From a bacterium (lineage in GTDB: Bacteria; Ratteibacteria; UBA8468; B48-G9; JAFGKM01), in NCBI GenBank assembly GCA_035371905.1, contig DAORXQ010000067.1:1-10071 (forward strand): DNA of 10,071 nucleotides, read 5' to 3'. Both the position numbers and the translations under genes were made by a program. A model generated the notes under the pieces. That model saw only the letters and a list, made by a program, of their open reading frames with translations, made no database searches and was not told the DNA's origin. This document shows positions 1 to 6,464 of this stretch, one piece after another (within the stretch, counting starts at the first letter, position 1; the number at the start of each line of letters is the position of its first letter).

Positions 1-1762
1 CATAACCTTCTTCTTTTAAAGCAAAAGAAGCATGTACACAACAATAATCAAATTCAATCCCCTGCCCTATTCTATTTGGACCCCCTCCAAGTATTATTAC
101 TTTTTTGCTTTTTGATACTCTGCTTTCATCTTTTCTATCGTATGATGAATAAAAATAGGGTTTTTCAACTTCTATTTCACTTGCACAGGTATCAACAAGT
201 TTATATACAGGAGTTATTTTAAATCTTTTTCTTTTATTTCTAACTTCACTTTCATTGATATTTTTAAGTTTTGCTATTTCTCTATCAGAAAATCCGTATT
301 CTTTTGCTTCTCTCAATATACTAACGGTTAATTTTTGCTTTTTAATTTTTTCCTCAAAATCTACTATCTCTTTTATCTGATGAATGAACCATTTATCAAT
401 TTTTGATAACTCATATATTTTATCAATACCCATTCCCTTTTTGAGTGCATATCTTATATAATAAATCCTTTCTCTATTTGGAATTTTTAATTTTTCCTCA
501 ATTTCTTCAATTTCTGGAAGAGTATCTTTTTTGTCATCACACAATCCATATCTACCTATTTCAAGGGCCCTCAATCCTTTCTGCAGTGCTTCTTTAAATG
601 TTCTACCTATTGCCATTACTTCTCCAACTGACTTCATTGAGGTTGTTAAACTTGTGTCTGCACCCGGAAATTTTTCAAAAGTAAATCTTGGCATTTTGAA
701 TACAACATAATCAACTGTCGGTTCTGAAAATGCAGTTGTTTTACCTGTAATTTGATTTTTAATTTCATCAAGGGTATATCCAACAGCAAGTTTTGTTGCT
801 ATTCTTGCAATAGGATAACCGGTTGCTTTTGAAGCAAGTGCAGAACTTCTTGATAATCTTGGATTAACCTCTATAACATATATTTCTCCATTTTCAGGGC
901 TCACAGCAAACTGAATATTACATCCACCAATAACTCCTATAGACCTTATTATTTTTTTACACATATCCACCAGTGTATTATATTCTGAAGGAGCAAGTGT
1001 TTGAGCAGGAGCAACAACCATACTATCTCCTGTATGAACTCCCATTGGGTCAACATTTTCCATTGAAGTAACAATAATTACATTGTCATTCTTATCCCTA
1101 ATTGCTTCAAATTCTATTTCTTTCCATCCAAGAACTGACTTTTCAACAAGAACTTCACCTATTGGACTTGTTGCAATACCATAAGCGAGTTTTTCTTTTA
1201 ATTCCTCCATATTATATGCAACAGAACCACCAGTTCCTCCAAGAGTATAAGCAGGCCTTAAAATAACTGGAAATCCAATTCTTTCAGCAATTTTTATTCC
1301 GTCTTCCACTGAATATGCAAGTCCACTTTCTGGAACTTTAAGTCCTATATCAAGCATTGTCTTTTTAAATAGGTCTCTTGTTTCTGCTTTTGCTATTGAT
1401 TCTTCAGTTGCTCCTATAATTTCCACTTTATACTTTTCTAAAATTCCTTTTCTGTAAAGAAAAGTTGCAAGATTAAGTCCTACCTGTCCGCCAAGAGTTG
1501 GTAATAATGCCTGTGGTCTTTCTTTTTCAATCACTTTCTCTAAAAAATCAACTGTTAATGGTTCTATATAAATCCTGTCTGCCATTTCAGGGTCTGTCAT
1601 TATTGTAGCAGGATTTGAATTAACAAGGACTACTTTATATCCCTCTTCTTTCAATGCTTTACATGCCTGTGAACCTGAATAGTCAAATTCACATGCCTGA
1701 CCAATTATTATTGGACCTGAACCAATAAGTAGAACTTTTTCTATATCAGTTCTTTTAGGCAT
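1..1762 (-). CDS. carB: Carbamoyl-phosphate synthase large subunit, N-terminal half (partial, runs off left edge)
   Basis: This is the synthetase subunit that makes carbamoyl phosphate from bicarbonate, ammonia and two ATP, for pyrimidine and arginine synthesis. About 587 of the usual ~1070 residues are visible, with no stop or frameshift. The start reads MPKRTDIEKVLLIGSGPIII. The first (carboxyphosphate) ATP-grasp domain fills about residues 1-400, with LPTLGGQ, a glycine loop GTGGS, MENVDPMGVHTGDS and EVNPRLSRSSALASKATGYP near residue 300. An oligomerisation region follows (about 400-550). The second synthetase half begins at GGGPNRIGQGIEFDY close to the edge. Residue positions track the E. 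coli protein closely, so this half looks fully functional. The ATG is supported by AAGGAG seven bases upstream (1770-1775), and the gene overlaps the end of carA by eight bases (ATGCCTAA). The second ATP site and the allosteric domain lie outside the window. Confidence 0.97.
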   Translation of the reverse strand, partial: MPKRTDIEKVLLIGSGPIIIGQACEFDYSGSQACKALKEEGYKVVLVNSNPATIMTDPEMADRIYIEPLTVDFLEKVIEKERPQALLPTLGGQVGLNLATFLYRKGILEKYKVEIIGATEESIAKAETRDLFKKTMLDIGLKVPESGLAYSVEDGIKIAERIGFPVILRPAYTLGGTGGSVAYNMEELKEKLAYGIATSPIGEVLVEKSVLGWKEIEFEAIRDKNDNVIIVTSMENVDPMGVHTGDSMVVAPAQTLAPSEYNTLVDMCKKIIRSIGVIGGCNIQFAVSPENGEIYVIEVNPRLSRSSALASKATGYPIARIATKLAVGYTLDEIKNQITGKTTAFSEPTVDYVVFKMPRFTFEKFPGADTSLTTSMKSVGEVMAIGRTFKEALQKGLRALEIGRYGLCDDKKDTLPEIEEIEEKLKIPNRERIYYIRYALKKGMGIDKIYELSKIDKWFIHQIKEIVDFEEKIKKQKLTVSILREAKEYGFSDREIAKLKNINESEVRNKRKRFKITPVYKLVDTCASEIEVEKPYFYSSYDRKDESRVSKSKKVIILGGGPNRIGQGIEFDYCCVHASFALKEEGY

Positions 1763-2810
1763 TTACAAACTCCTTAAATTTTCTCCATACTATATCATTT
1801 TCTTGTGGATAGTATTGTACACCTAAAATTTTTAATTTTTCACTTATAATACCTTCAATAGAACCGTCATTTAAATTGGTAAACCATATTTTTAATTTTT
1901 CATCCATATTTTCAGGAATTAATGAATAAATATGGGCTTGTACTGTAGTTTTACATGTGTTATTTGTAACATCTTTTACAGGATAGTTTATTCCAAAATG
2001 TCCATTTTTCATTTTAAAGATTTTATATCCAAGGGATAAAGATAAAATTAACATACCAAGTCCAATTCCTAAAACAGGTATTTTACCAATTATTTTTGAT
2101 AATTCAGAAATTGTATTTTGCAATTTTAATGGATTATCAGGACCTGATGAAATAAAAACACCACGAGGTTTATAAGAAAAAATTTCATCAGAAGTTATAT
2201 TATAAGGTGCCACAATTAAATCAAATCCTGCAGAAATAAGGTAATCAATATGTGGTTTTATTACTCCTAAATCAATTACAAGAATTTTATTATTCTGGAT
2301 ATTTTTCCCACTGCAAATAGTATGTGGTTTTTTACAACTTACTTTTTCCGTCAAATTTTCATTTATAAAATTGTTTTTTATTTCTTCTAATAATTTTTCT
2401 ATATTTGCTTTTTTTACGGCTAATATACCCCTTTTTATCCCTTTTTCTCTTAAATAACTCACAACTTCCTGAGTGTCAACTTTTTCCATTACTAAAATTT
2501 TATTTTCATTTATAAAATCTTTAATACTTTTTATTGATTTCCAATTACTGGATATTTTACTTATTTCTTTTACTATTAAACCTTTTACCCATACATTTTC
2601 TGTAAAAAACCCTTCTTTATTGATTCCGTAATTTCCAATATGTGGGTAAGTCATAACTACAATTTTTTTATAATATGATGGGTCTGTAATAACTTCTTGA
2701 TAACCGATGACACCTGTATAAAAAATAACTTCTCCAGTTTCTATACCTTCTCCTATTATTTCTCCTTCCCATAATTTACCATCTTCAAGTAAGAATATTC
2801 CTTTCCTCAT
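1755..2810 (-). CDS. carA: Carbamoyl-phosphate synthase small subunit with a degenerate glutaminase site
   Basis: The small subunit normally hydrolyses glutamine and channels ammonia to CarB. The N-terminal CarA domain (about residues 1-140) is well kept: LLEDGKLWEGE, GYQEVITDPSY, YPHIGNYG and YLREKG. A class I amidotransferase fold follows, from ILVIDLGV (about 195) to the end. The catalytic centre is lost. The nucleophile motif GxCxGHQ reads GIGLGML (Gly250 for Cys), and HPE reads YPQ (Tyr334 and Gln336 for His and Glu). Around it, the usual NGPGDP is SSGPDNP, GGNHPV is GINYPV and AQNH is VQAH. The frame is open and the length (351) is slightly under the E. coli 382, so this is not a broken gene. 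I take the ATG at 2810, two bases after the purF stop, because family similarity begins there. An in-frame GTG at 2849 would add 13 unlike residues inside purF. Possible role: a structural, non-hydrolysing partner for an ammonia-using CarB. Confidence 0.93.
   Translation of the reverse strand: MRKGIFLLEDGKLWEGEIIGEGIETGEVIFYTGVIGYQEVITDPSYYKKIVVMTYPHIGNYGINKEGFFTENVWVKGLIVKEISKISSNWKSIKSIKDFINENKILVMEKVDTQEVVSYLREKGIKRGILAVKKANIEKLLEEIKNNFINENLTEKVSCKKPHTICSGKNIQNNKILVIDLGVIKPHIDYLISAGFDLIVAPYNITSDEIFSYKPRGVFISSGPDNPLKLQNTISELSKIIGKIPVLGIGLGMLILSLSLGYKIFKMKNGHFGINYPVKDVTNNTCKTTVQAHIYSLIPENMDEKLKIWFTNLNDGSIEGIISEKLKILGVQYYPQENDIVWRKFKEFVNA
1770..1775 (-). promoter_or_regulatory. Shine-Dalgarno site for carB inside carA
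   Basis: AAGGAG lies seven bases before the carB ATG, within the last codons of carA. It fixes the carB start and implies translation coupled to, but not wholly dependent on, carA. Confidence 0.75.
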
Positions 2811-2812
2811 AT

Positions 2813-4123
2813 TTATATTATTTTTTTCCCTGTCCAGCAATAAAGACACAATTTTTCTTCTGGAATTTCTATGCCTTTAACAAAGTTTTCTATGGTATTG
2901 TATTTAAGAGTATCTGCACCTATTTTTTTGGCAATTTCCTCAATTTTATATTTCTTGGCTATTAGTTCTTTATAAGAACGAGTGGAAATATCATACAAAC
3001 ATGGAGCAATTAAAGGAGGACATCCAACTCTTACATGTACTTCTTTTGCTCCAAATGCTTTTAATTCAAGGACTTTATTTCTTATTTGAGTTCCTCTTAC
3101 TATTGAATCATCACAAAGAATAATTCTTTTACCTTTTACATTTGCTTCAATAACAGAAAGTTTTAATTCTGCTTCTTTCTCTCTTTCTTCCTGTGTAAGG
3201 GGTAAATAACTTCTACTTGCAAATCTATCAATCAAAAAAACTTCATCATAAGGAATTTTAGACCCTTTATGATAACCAAGAGCATAGCCAATTCCAGAAA
3301 ATGGAATTGCTGAAACAATGTCTGCTTTCACATCATCATTTTTTGCAAGAAAATATCCGAGATTATTTCTTGCTTTTGCAACAGAAACACCCTCAATTAT
3401 TGAATCCATGGAAGCAATATAACCCCATTCAAATGCACAGAAAGCAATTCTTTTTCCTTTTATAATTTTTTTTGTTTGAATACCATTTTCATTTATTAGA
3501 AGAATTTCTCCAGGTTTAACATTTCTTACAATTTGAGCTTTTAGAAAAGCAAATGGACGCGATTCCGAAGAAATTATATAATCTTCATTATTCTTGCCAA
3601 GGATTAAAGGTTTAAACCCGTAAGGGTCCCTTGCAGCATAAATTCCCTCTTTACAGAGAATTAAAATTGTATATGAACCCCTTACTTTTTGAGATAGTTT
3701 TTCAAGTCCCTCAACAAAATCATTACTTTGGACGATTATTTTTGCAATAAGTTCTATCTGTGTATGACTAAAAAATGAATGTCCTTTATTTTTCTCTTCT
3801 TTGAATAAATCATCAAAATTAATTATGTTTCCCGCAAAAGCAATAGAAAAAGTTCCCAATCTTGATTCAAGTAGAATTGGCTGTTTTTCTTTTAAACTCA
3901 CATGCCCTATTCCGTAATTACCGGAAAGATTTTTTAATTCAGATTGTGTGAAGGAATGTCTAACAAAGCCCTCATGGGTTATTAAGTTAATTTTTTTGTT
4001 AAAAGTAGATATCCCGCAATATTTTTGTCCACGATGTTGTAACTTAAAAATACTATAAAAAATTTTTTCACTGCAATTTTTGTTTGAGTAAACTCCTACC
4101 ACACCGCAGTTTTCTTCTGTCAT
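2813..4123 (-). CDS. purF: Amidophosphoribosyltransferase-like protein with a degenerate glutaminase domain
   Basis: Glutamine PRPP amidotransferase makes phosphoribosylamine, the first step of purine synthesis. The protein has 436 residues, near the usual ~470. It begins with a five-residue propeptide before Cys6, the N-terminal nucleophile, followed by LQHRGQ (28-33). The phosphoribosyltransferase PRPP loop LCDDSIVRGT (336-345) is intact. Four cysteines (229, 375, 426, 429) match the positions of the 4Fe-4S ligands of the Bacillus-type enzyme. The glutamine site is not intact. The Arg-Tyr glutamine loop between GHV and QP is cut from about 13 to 5 residues (76-80), the oxyanion HNGN is FAGN (Ala97), and SDTE is SHTQ (His120). 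The second flexible loop is also unusual (DRFASRSYL for NRYxGRTFI). The gene overlaps the GAF-ANTAR gene by ATGA; GGAAG lies about ten bases before the ATG. It may be an ammonia-dependent PurF or a diverged paralogue. Confidence 0.9.
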   Translation of the reverse strand: MTEENCGVVGVYSNKNCSEKIFYSIFKLQHRGQKYCGISTFNKKINLITHEGFVRHSFTQSELKNLSGNYGIGHVSLKEKQPILLESRLGTFSIAFAGNIINFDDLFKEEKNKGHSFFSHTQIELIAKIIVQSNDFVEGLEKLSQKVRGSYTILILCKEGIYAARDPYGFKPLILGKNNEDYIISSESRPFAFLKAQIVRNVKPGEILLINENGIQTKKIIKGKRIAFCAFEWGYIASMDSIIEGVSVAKARNNLGYFLAKNDDVKADIVSAIPFSGIGYALGYHKGSKIPYDEVFLIDRFASRSYLPLTQEEREKEAELKLSVIEANVKGKRIILCDDSIVRGTQIRNKVLELKAFGAKEVHVRVGCPPLIAPCLYDISTRSYKELIAKKYKIEEIAKKIGADTLKYNTIENFVKGIEIPEEKLCLYCWTGKKII

Positions 4124-4833
4124 TTTTTGTTTTCTTCCTTTTTTATTTCATGAGCAAGAATTATGGCATCAGCAACTTCTTTCATACTAATTCTTTTATT
4201 CATGCTAAATTTTCTTATTTTATCGTATGCTTCCTCTTCTGTCAATTTTTCCTCTTTCATAAGAATACCTTTTGCTTTTTCTATTTTTTTTCTTGATTCA
4301 AGTTCTTCTTCAAGGATTTTTGTTTTTACTAAAAGTTCAGTATTTTCAATAACAATGGCTGCTTGATTTGCTATAGAAGAAATTATTTCTATTTCTTTTT
4401 GTGTAAATTTATAAGGGTATGTCGTGTACACATTTAAAACCCCAATTGACCTATTTTTCACAACCATTGGTATAGATAACATTGAAACAAGTCCTTCCTT
4501 TTTTGCAATATCTCTATATTTATATTCTTTTTCTTTTCTCACATCTTCAACTACAATCGGTTTTTTTGTTTCAAACACCTTCCCAGCAATTCCTTCTCCT
4601 ACTTTTAATGGTGGTTTTTTTAAATATTCATTACTCATTGTTTGTGTTGCCCTAATCTTTAAAACTTTTTCCTTTTCATCATACAGTAAAATTGAACATA
4701 TTTTTGATTTAAAAATTTCAGCGGTCACATTAACAATAAGTTTTAAAATGTCTTCAAGATACATATCAGACGTGATTGCCTGGCTTATTCTATATATTGC
4801 TTCTAATTCAGATTGTATATCTTGTCCTTTCAT
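4120..4833 (-). CDS. GAF-ANTAR domain protein, probable RNA-binding antitermination regulator
   Basis: This is a soluble sensor-regulator of 237 residues. A GAF domain covers about residues 10-160 (LEDILKLIVNVTAEIF, KVGEGIAGKVFETKKPIVVED, LSIPMVVKNRSIGVLNVY). A helical linker, probably coiled coil, follows (about 160-180), and then an ANTAR domain (about 178-232) with the family pattern KKIEKAKGILM, EEEAYDKIRKFSM and EVADAII. ANTAR domains in AmiR, NasR and EutV bind paired RNA hairpins and prevent transcription termination, often in nitrogen-metabolism operons. The GAF ligand cannot be read from sequence. The gene is first in the purF-carA-carB cluster and overlaps purF by four bases, so it probably shares their transcript and may regulate it. 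No Shine-Dalgarno site precedes the ATG, and the -10 box is only seven bases away. No other start suits the family. The domain calls are firm; the regulatory target is inference. Confidence 0.92.
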   Translation of the reverse strand: MKGQDIQSELEAIYRISQAITSDMYLEDILKLIVNVTAEIFKSKICSILLYDEKEKVLKIRATQTMSNEYLKKPPLKVGEGIAGKVFETKKPIVVEDVRKEKEYKYRDIAKKEGLVSMLSIPMVVKNRSIGVLNVYTTYPYKFTQKEIEIISSIANQAAIVIENTELLVKTKILEEELESRKKIEKAKGILMKEEKLTEEEAYDKIRKFSMNKRISMKEVADAIILAHEIKKEENKK

Positions 4834-4840
4834 ATTTTTT

Positions 4841-4849
4841 ATTCTACCA
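4841..4849 (-). promoter_or_regulatory. Extended -10 promoter of the GAF-ANTAR/purF/carAB cluster
   Basis: TGGTAGAAT fits TGn plus a -10 hexamer. It ends seven bases before the ATG at 4833, so transcription would begin at or within a base or two of the start codon. No good -35 box is seen at 16-18 bases, which extended -10 promoters tolerate. A TATAAT at 4853-4858 without TG is the alternative; it would give a leader of about 12 bases. Confidence 0.5.
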
Positions 4850-4890
4850 TAGATTATATGAATTATCGTAACAATATAAAAATAGAGAAT

Positions 4891-6045
4891 TTATAAAAAT
4901 AACTTTTCAAAACTTTTTATGAAATAATCAAGATATCTGTAAATTTCTGGTGATTTAAAATTATCAACAAATGGTTGCCCATATTTATTCATTTCTGTCC
5001 CGCATATAACAGGCATATTCATTTTTTTACAGACATTCATAAATTGTTCAAGATTTTTAACTTTTATTTTCTTTTCTCTTTCATCTTTTATATTCCAGTT
5101 TCTTTCAGGTATTATTGTTATACCTTTTATCCCCTTATTTCTAAGTAATTCTACAAGAAACTCAGGGTCTTTTTCTCCTTCATTTGTTCCATCAAGGTAT
5201 GTCCCAATTGGTATACCTCCTGCCCTCTCTGTCATTTTTACAACATCGTCAAATAAAGGAAAATCACTACTTTCACTTTTTACATAACCAGGACCTCCAA
5301 ATTTAATAAGTTTCTGCCTTATTTTTTCATATAAATCACCTATATTTTTTCCCTTTAATTCAATAATTTTTTCCTTTTCAATACCTAAAATATTTGCCCA
5401 GAAGATATCTGTTTTTTCACCTAAATTTTCTTTTGATTTCAAGTAATAGGCAAGAATAATATGCCTTTCAGTTGGATTATTAGAAGGTGTTAAAGGTAAT
5501 ACATCTTTTTCATAATCAATTTTTACATCTTTCAAGTAATTATTGACCTTTTCTATAACCTTTTTATTTCTGTCTTGAGCAATTTTTTTTAAATTATCAA
5601 AAAATTTTTTTTCTTCAGTACCTTCTTCTGGAATTTTTCTAAATCCTTTACCGCATAGATAAAATATACCGGGTTCATTTGGAGAATTTATAACTTTATC
5701 TTTCATTTCTTTTAGAAATACTCTTGATTCAAAACCACTAATTACTTTTATATTCAGTAGTTTCCCAGCATACAATGTTTCTTCAAGCCCTGCAAGTGTA
5801 TCAAAATCAACTGTACCAAGATATAATAATCCCTTTTTCCATGCTTCAAAAACAATTCTTGAAGGCGACCAGTTTTTGTAATTAAAGGAATGAAAAGTAT
5901 GAATATGTGCATTCAAATAACCCTCAAACTCATTATCTTTTTCTATTCTCTTTCTTTTTATCAAATCAAATATCTCATGCAAACTTTTTTCTCTTACTTC
6001 TTTATCAAAATCAGATAATCTATTTATAATTTCTTCATTTCTCAT
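4891..6045 (-). CDS. PHP-like protein of unknown function
   Basis: This protein has 384 residues with no signal peptide or membrane segment. After a charged helical N-terminus (1-40) comes a region shaped like the start of a PHP metal-dependent phosphoesterase: AHIHTFHS (46-53), then AWKKGLLYLGTVDFDTLAG (68-86) and ISGFES (102-107). In active PHP enzymes these are HxH, DHNT/DHDT and GxE; here the second has Phe81 for His. Later PHP-type positions are also changed: AGGIPIGTYLDGT where a histidine usually follows the glycines, and ICGTEMNKYGQP where GSDxH is usual. A long middle part (about 110-260) carries INSPNEPGIFYLCGKGF and SNNPTERH, which I recall from full-length homologues annotated only as PHP-domain or hypothetical. 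Some metal ligands are kept (HxH, Asp80, Glu106), so activity is possible but unproven. It faces thioredoxin divergently and has its own promoter. The substrate is unknown. Confidence 0.8.
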   Translation of the reverse strand: MRNEEIINRLSDFDKEVREKSLHEIFDLIKRKRIEKDNEFEGYLNAHIHTFHSFNYKNWSPSRIVFEAWKKGLLYLGTVDFDTLAGLEETLYAGKLLNIKVISGFESRVFLKEMKDKVINSPNEPGIFYLCGKGFRKIPEEGTEEKKFFDNLKKIAQDRNKKVIEKVNNYLKDVKIDYEKDVLPLTPSNNPTERHIILAYYLKSKENLGEKTDIFWANILGIEKEKIIELKGKNIGDLYEKIRQKLIKFGGPGYVKSESSDFPLFDDVVKMTERAGGIPIGTYLDGTNEGEKDPEFLVELLRNKGIKGITIIPERNWNIKDEREKKIKVKNLEQFMNVCKKMNMPVICGTEMNKYGQPFVDNFKSPEIYRYLDYFIKSFEKLFL

Positions 6046-6054
6046 GATTTTAAT

Positions 6055-6063
6055 AGTATATCA
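6055..6063 (-). promoter_or_regulatory. Extended -10 promoter of the PHP-like gene
   Basis: TGATATACT is a TGn-extended -10 box ending nine bases before the ATG at 6045. A start site about seven bases downstream leaves a leader of roughly two bases, and no Shine-Dalgarno motif is present. A TTAAAA at 6078-6083 is a weak -35 candidate at 17-base spacing. Confidence 0.55.
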
Positions 6064-6107
6064 TATATTTCGTATATTTTTAAGGTTTTAAATTCAATAG
6101 AATTCTA

Positions 6108-6116
6108 TGGTAAAAT
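6108..6116 (+). promoter_or_regulatory. Extended -10 promoter of thioredoxin
   Basis: TGGTAAAAT is a TGn-extended -10 box on the plus strand. It shares the nine bases TCTATGGTA with the GAF-ANTAR promoter. TTAAAT at 6088-6093 is a weak -35 candidate at 17-base spacing. The implied leader is about 13 bases and contains the Shine-Dalgarno site. Confidence 0.55.
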
Positions 6117-6123
6117 AAATAAA

Positions 6124-6130
6124 AAGGAGG
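6124..6130 (+). promoter_or_regulatory. Strong Shine-Dalgarno site of thioredoxin
   Basis: AAGGAGG lies five bases before the ATG at 6136. It is the strongest ribosome site here and fixes the thioredoxin start. Confidence 0.9.
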
Positions 6131-6135
6131 AATTT

Positions 6136-6462
6136 ATGGAAGAAATAGTATTACATTTAAATAAGGATAATTTTAATGAGGTAATTAAAAATAATGAGAA
6201 AGTAGTTGTAGATTTCTGGGCGAGTTGGTGTATGCCATGTAGAATGGTTGCTCCTTTTTTTGAAAATCTTGCAAAAAAGCATAAAGGAGAAATTGTTTTT
6301 GCAAAAGTTAATGTTGATGAAAATCCTGAAATTGCTGCAAAATTCGGTGTTATGTCAATCCCTGATTTTATAATCTTCAAAAATGGAGAAAAAAAAGGAG
6401 AAATTGTAGGAGCAATGCCAGAAGAAATTTTAGAAGAAAAAATTTTGAATTATTTTAAGTAA
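6136..6462 (+). CDS. trxA: Thioredoxin (WCMPC active site)
   Basis: A cytoplasmic dithiol-disulfide oxidoreductase of 108 residues, the same size as E. coli thioredoxin. The fold markers sit at the same numbers as in that protein: buried Asp26, Cys32 and Cys35 in WASWCMPCR, and cis-Pro76 in MSIPDFIIF. Two positions differ from the standard form: Met33 replaces Gly in WCGPC, and Asp77 replaces the usual Thr after the cis-proline. Both lie at the redox and substrate-contact surface and could shift reduction potential or partner choice. The length and lack of a signal peptide argue for a general thioredoxin over a specialised secreted one. It is the only plus-strand gene here, has its own promoter and ribosome site, and ends two bases before the convergent guanylate kinase stop. 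Confidence 0.93.
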   Translation: MEEIVLHLNKDNFNEVIKNNEKVVVDFWASWCMPCRMVAPFFENLAKKHKGEIVFAKVNVDENPEIAAKFGVMSIPDFIIFKNGEKKGEIVGAMPEEILEEKILNYFK

Positions 6463-6464
6463 TT

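Noticed and set aside
1755..2810. carA as a decaying pseudogene.
   Set aside because: There is one open frame of near-normal length, with a strongly conserved N-terminal domain and no stop or frameshift. The losses concentrate in the glutaminase site, which fits functional change better than decay.
2811..2849. A GTG start for carA at 2849, adding 13 residues, with AGAAG upstream.
   Set aside because: The extra residues are unlike any CarA N-terminus and would overlap the purF coding end. The ATG at 2810 begins exactly where the family similarity begins.
4084..4852. Open frames on the plus strand opposite the GAF-ANTAR gene (4084-4296, 4163-4366, 4424-4852).
   Set aside because: They are rich in Phe, Ser and Ile because they mirror an AT-rich minus-strand gene. 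They have no family resemblance, and the minus-strand protein has clear domains.
4859..4890. An intrinsic terminator or ANTAR-type hairpin pair between the PHP-like gene and the GAF-ANTAR gene.
   Set aside because: The stretch is AT-rich with no stable stem and U-tract, and I could not find two hexaloop hairpins by eye. RNA folding would be needed to exclude weak ones.
6105..6380. Minus-strand open frame opposite trxA.
   Set aside because: The plus strand encodes a complete thioredoxin with a strong ribosome site; the opposite frame is an antisense shadow without recognisable motifs.
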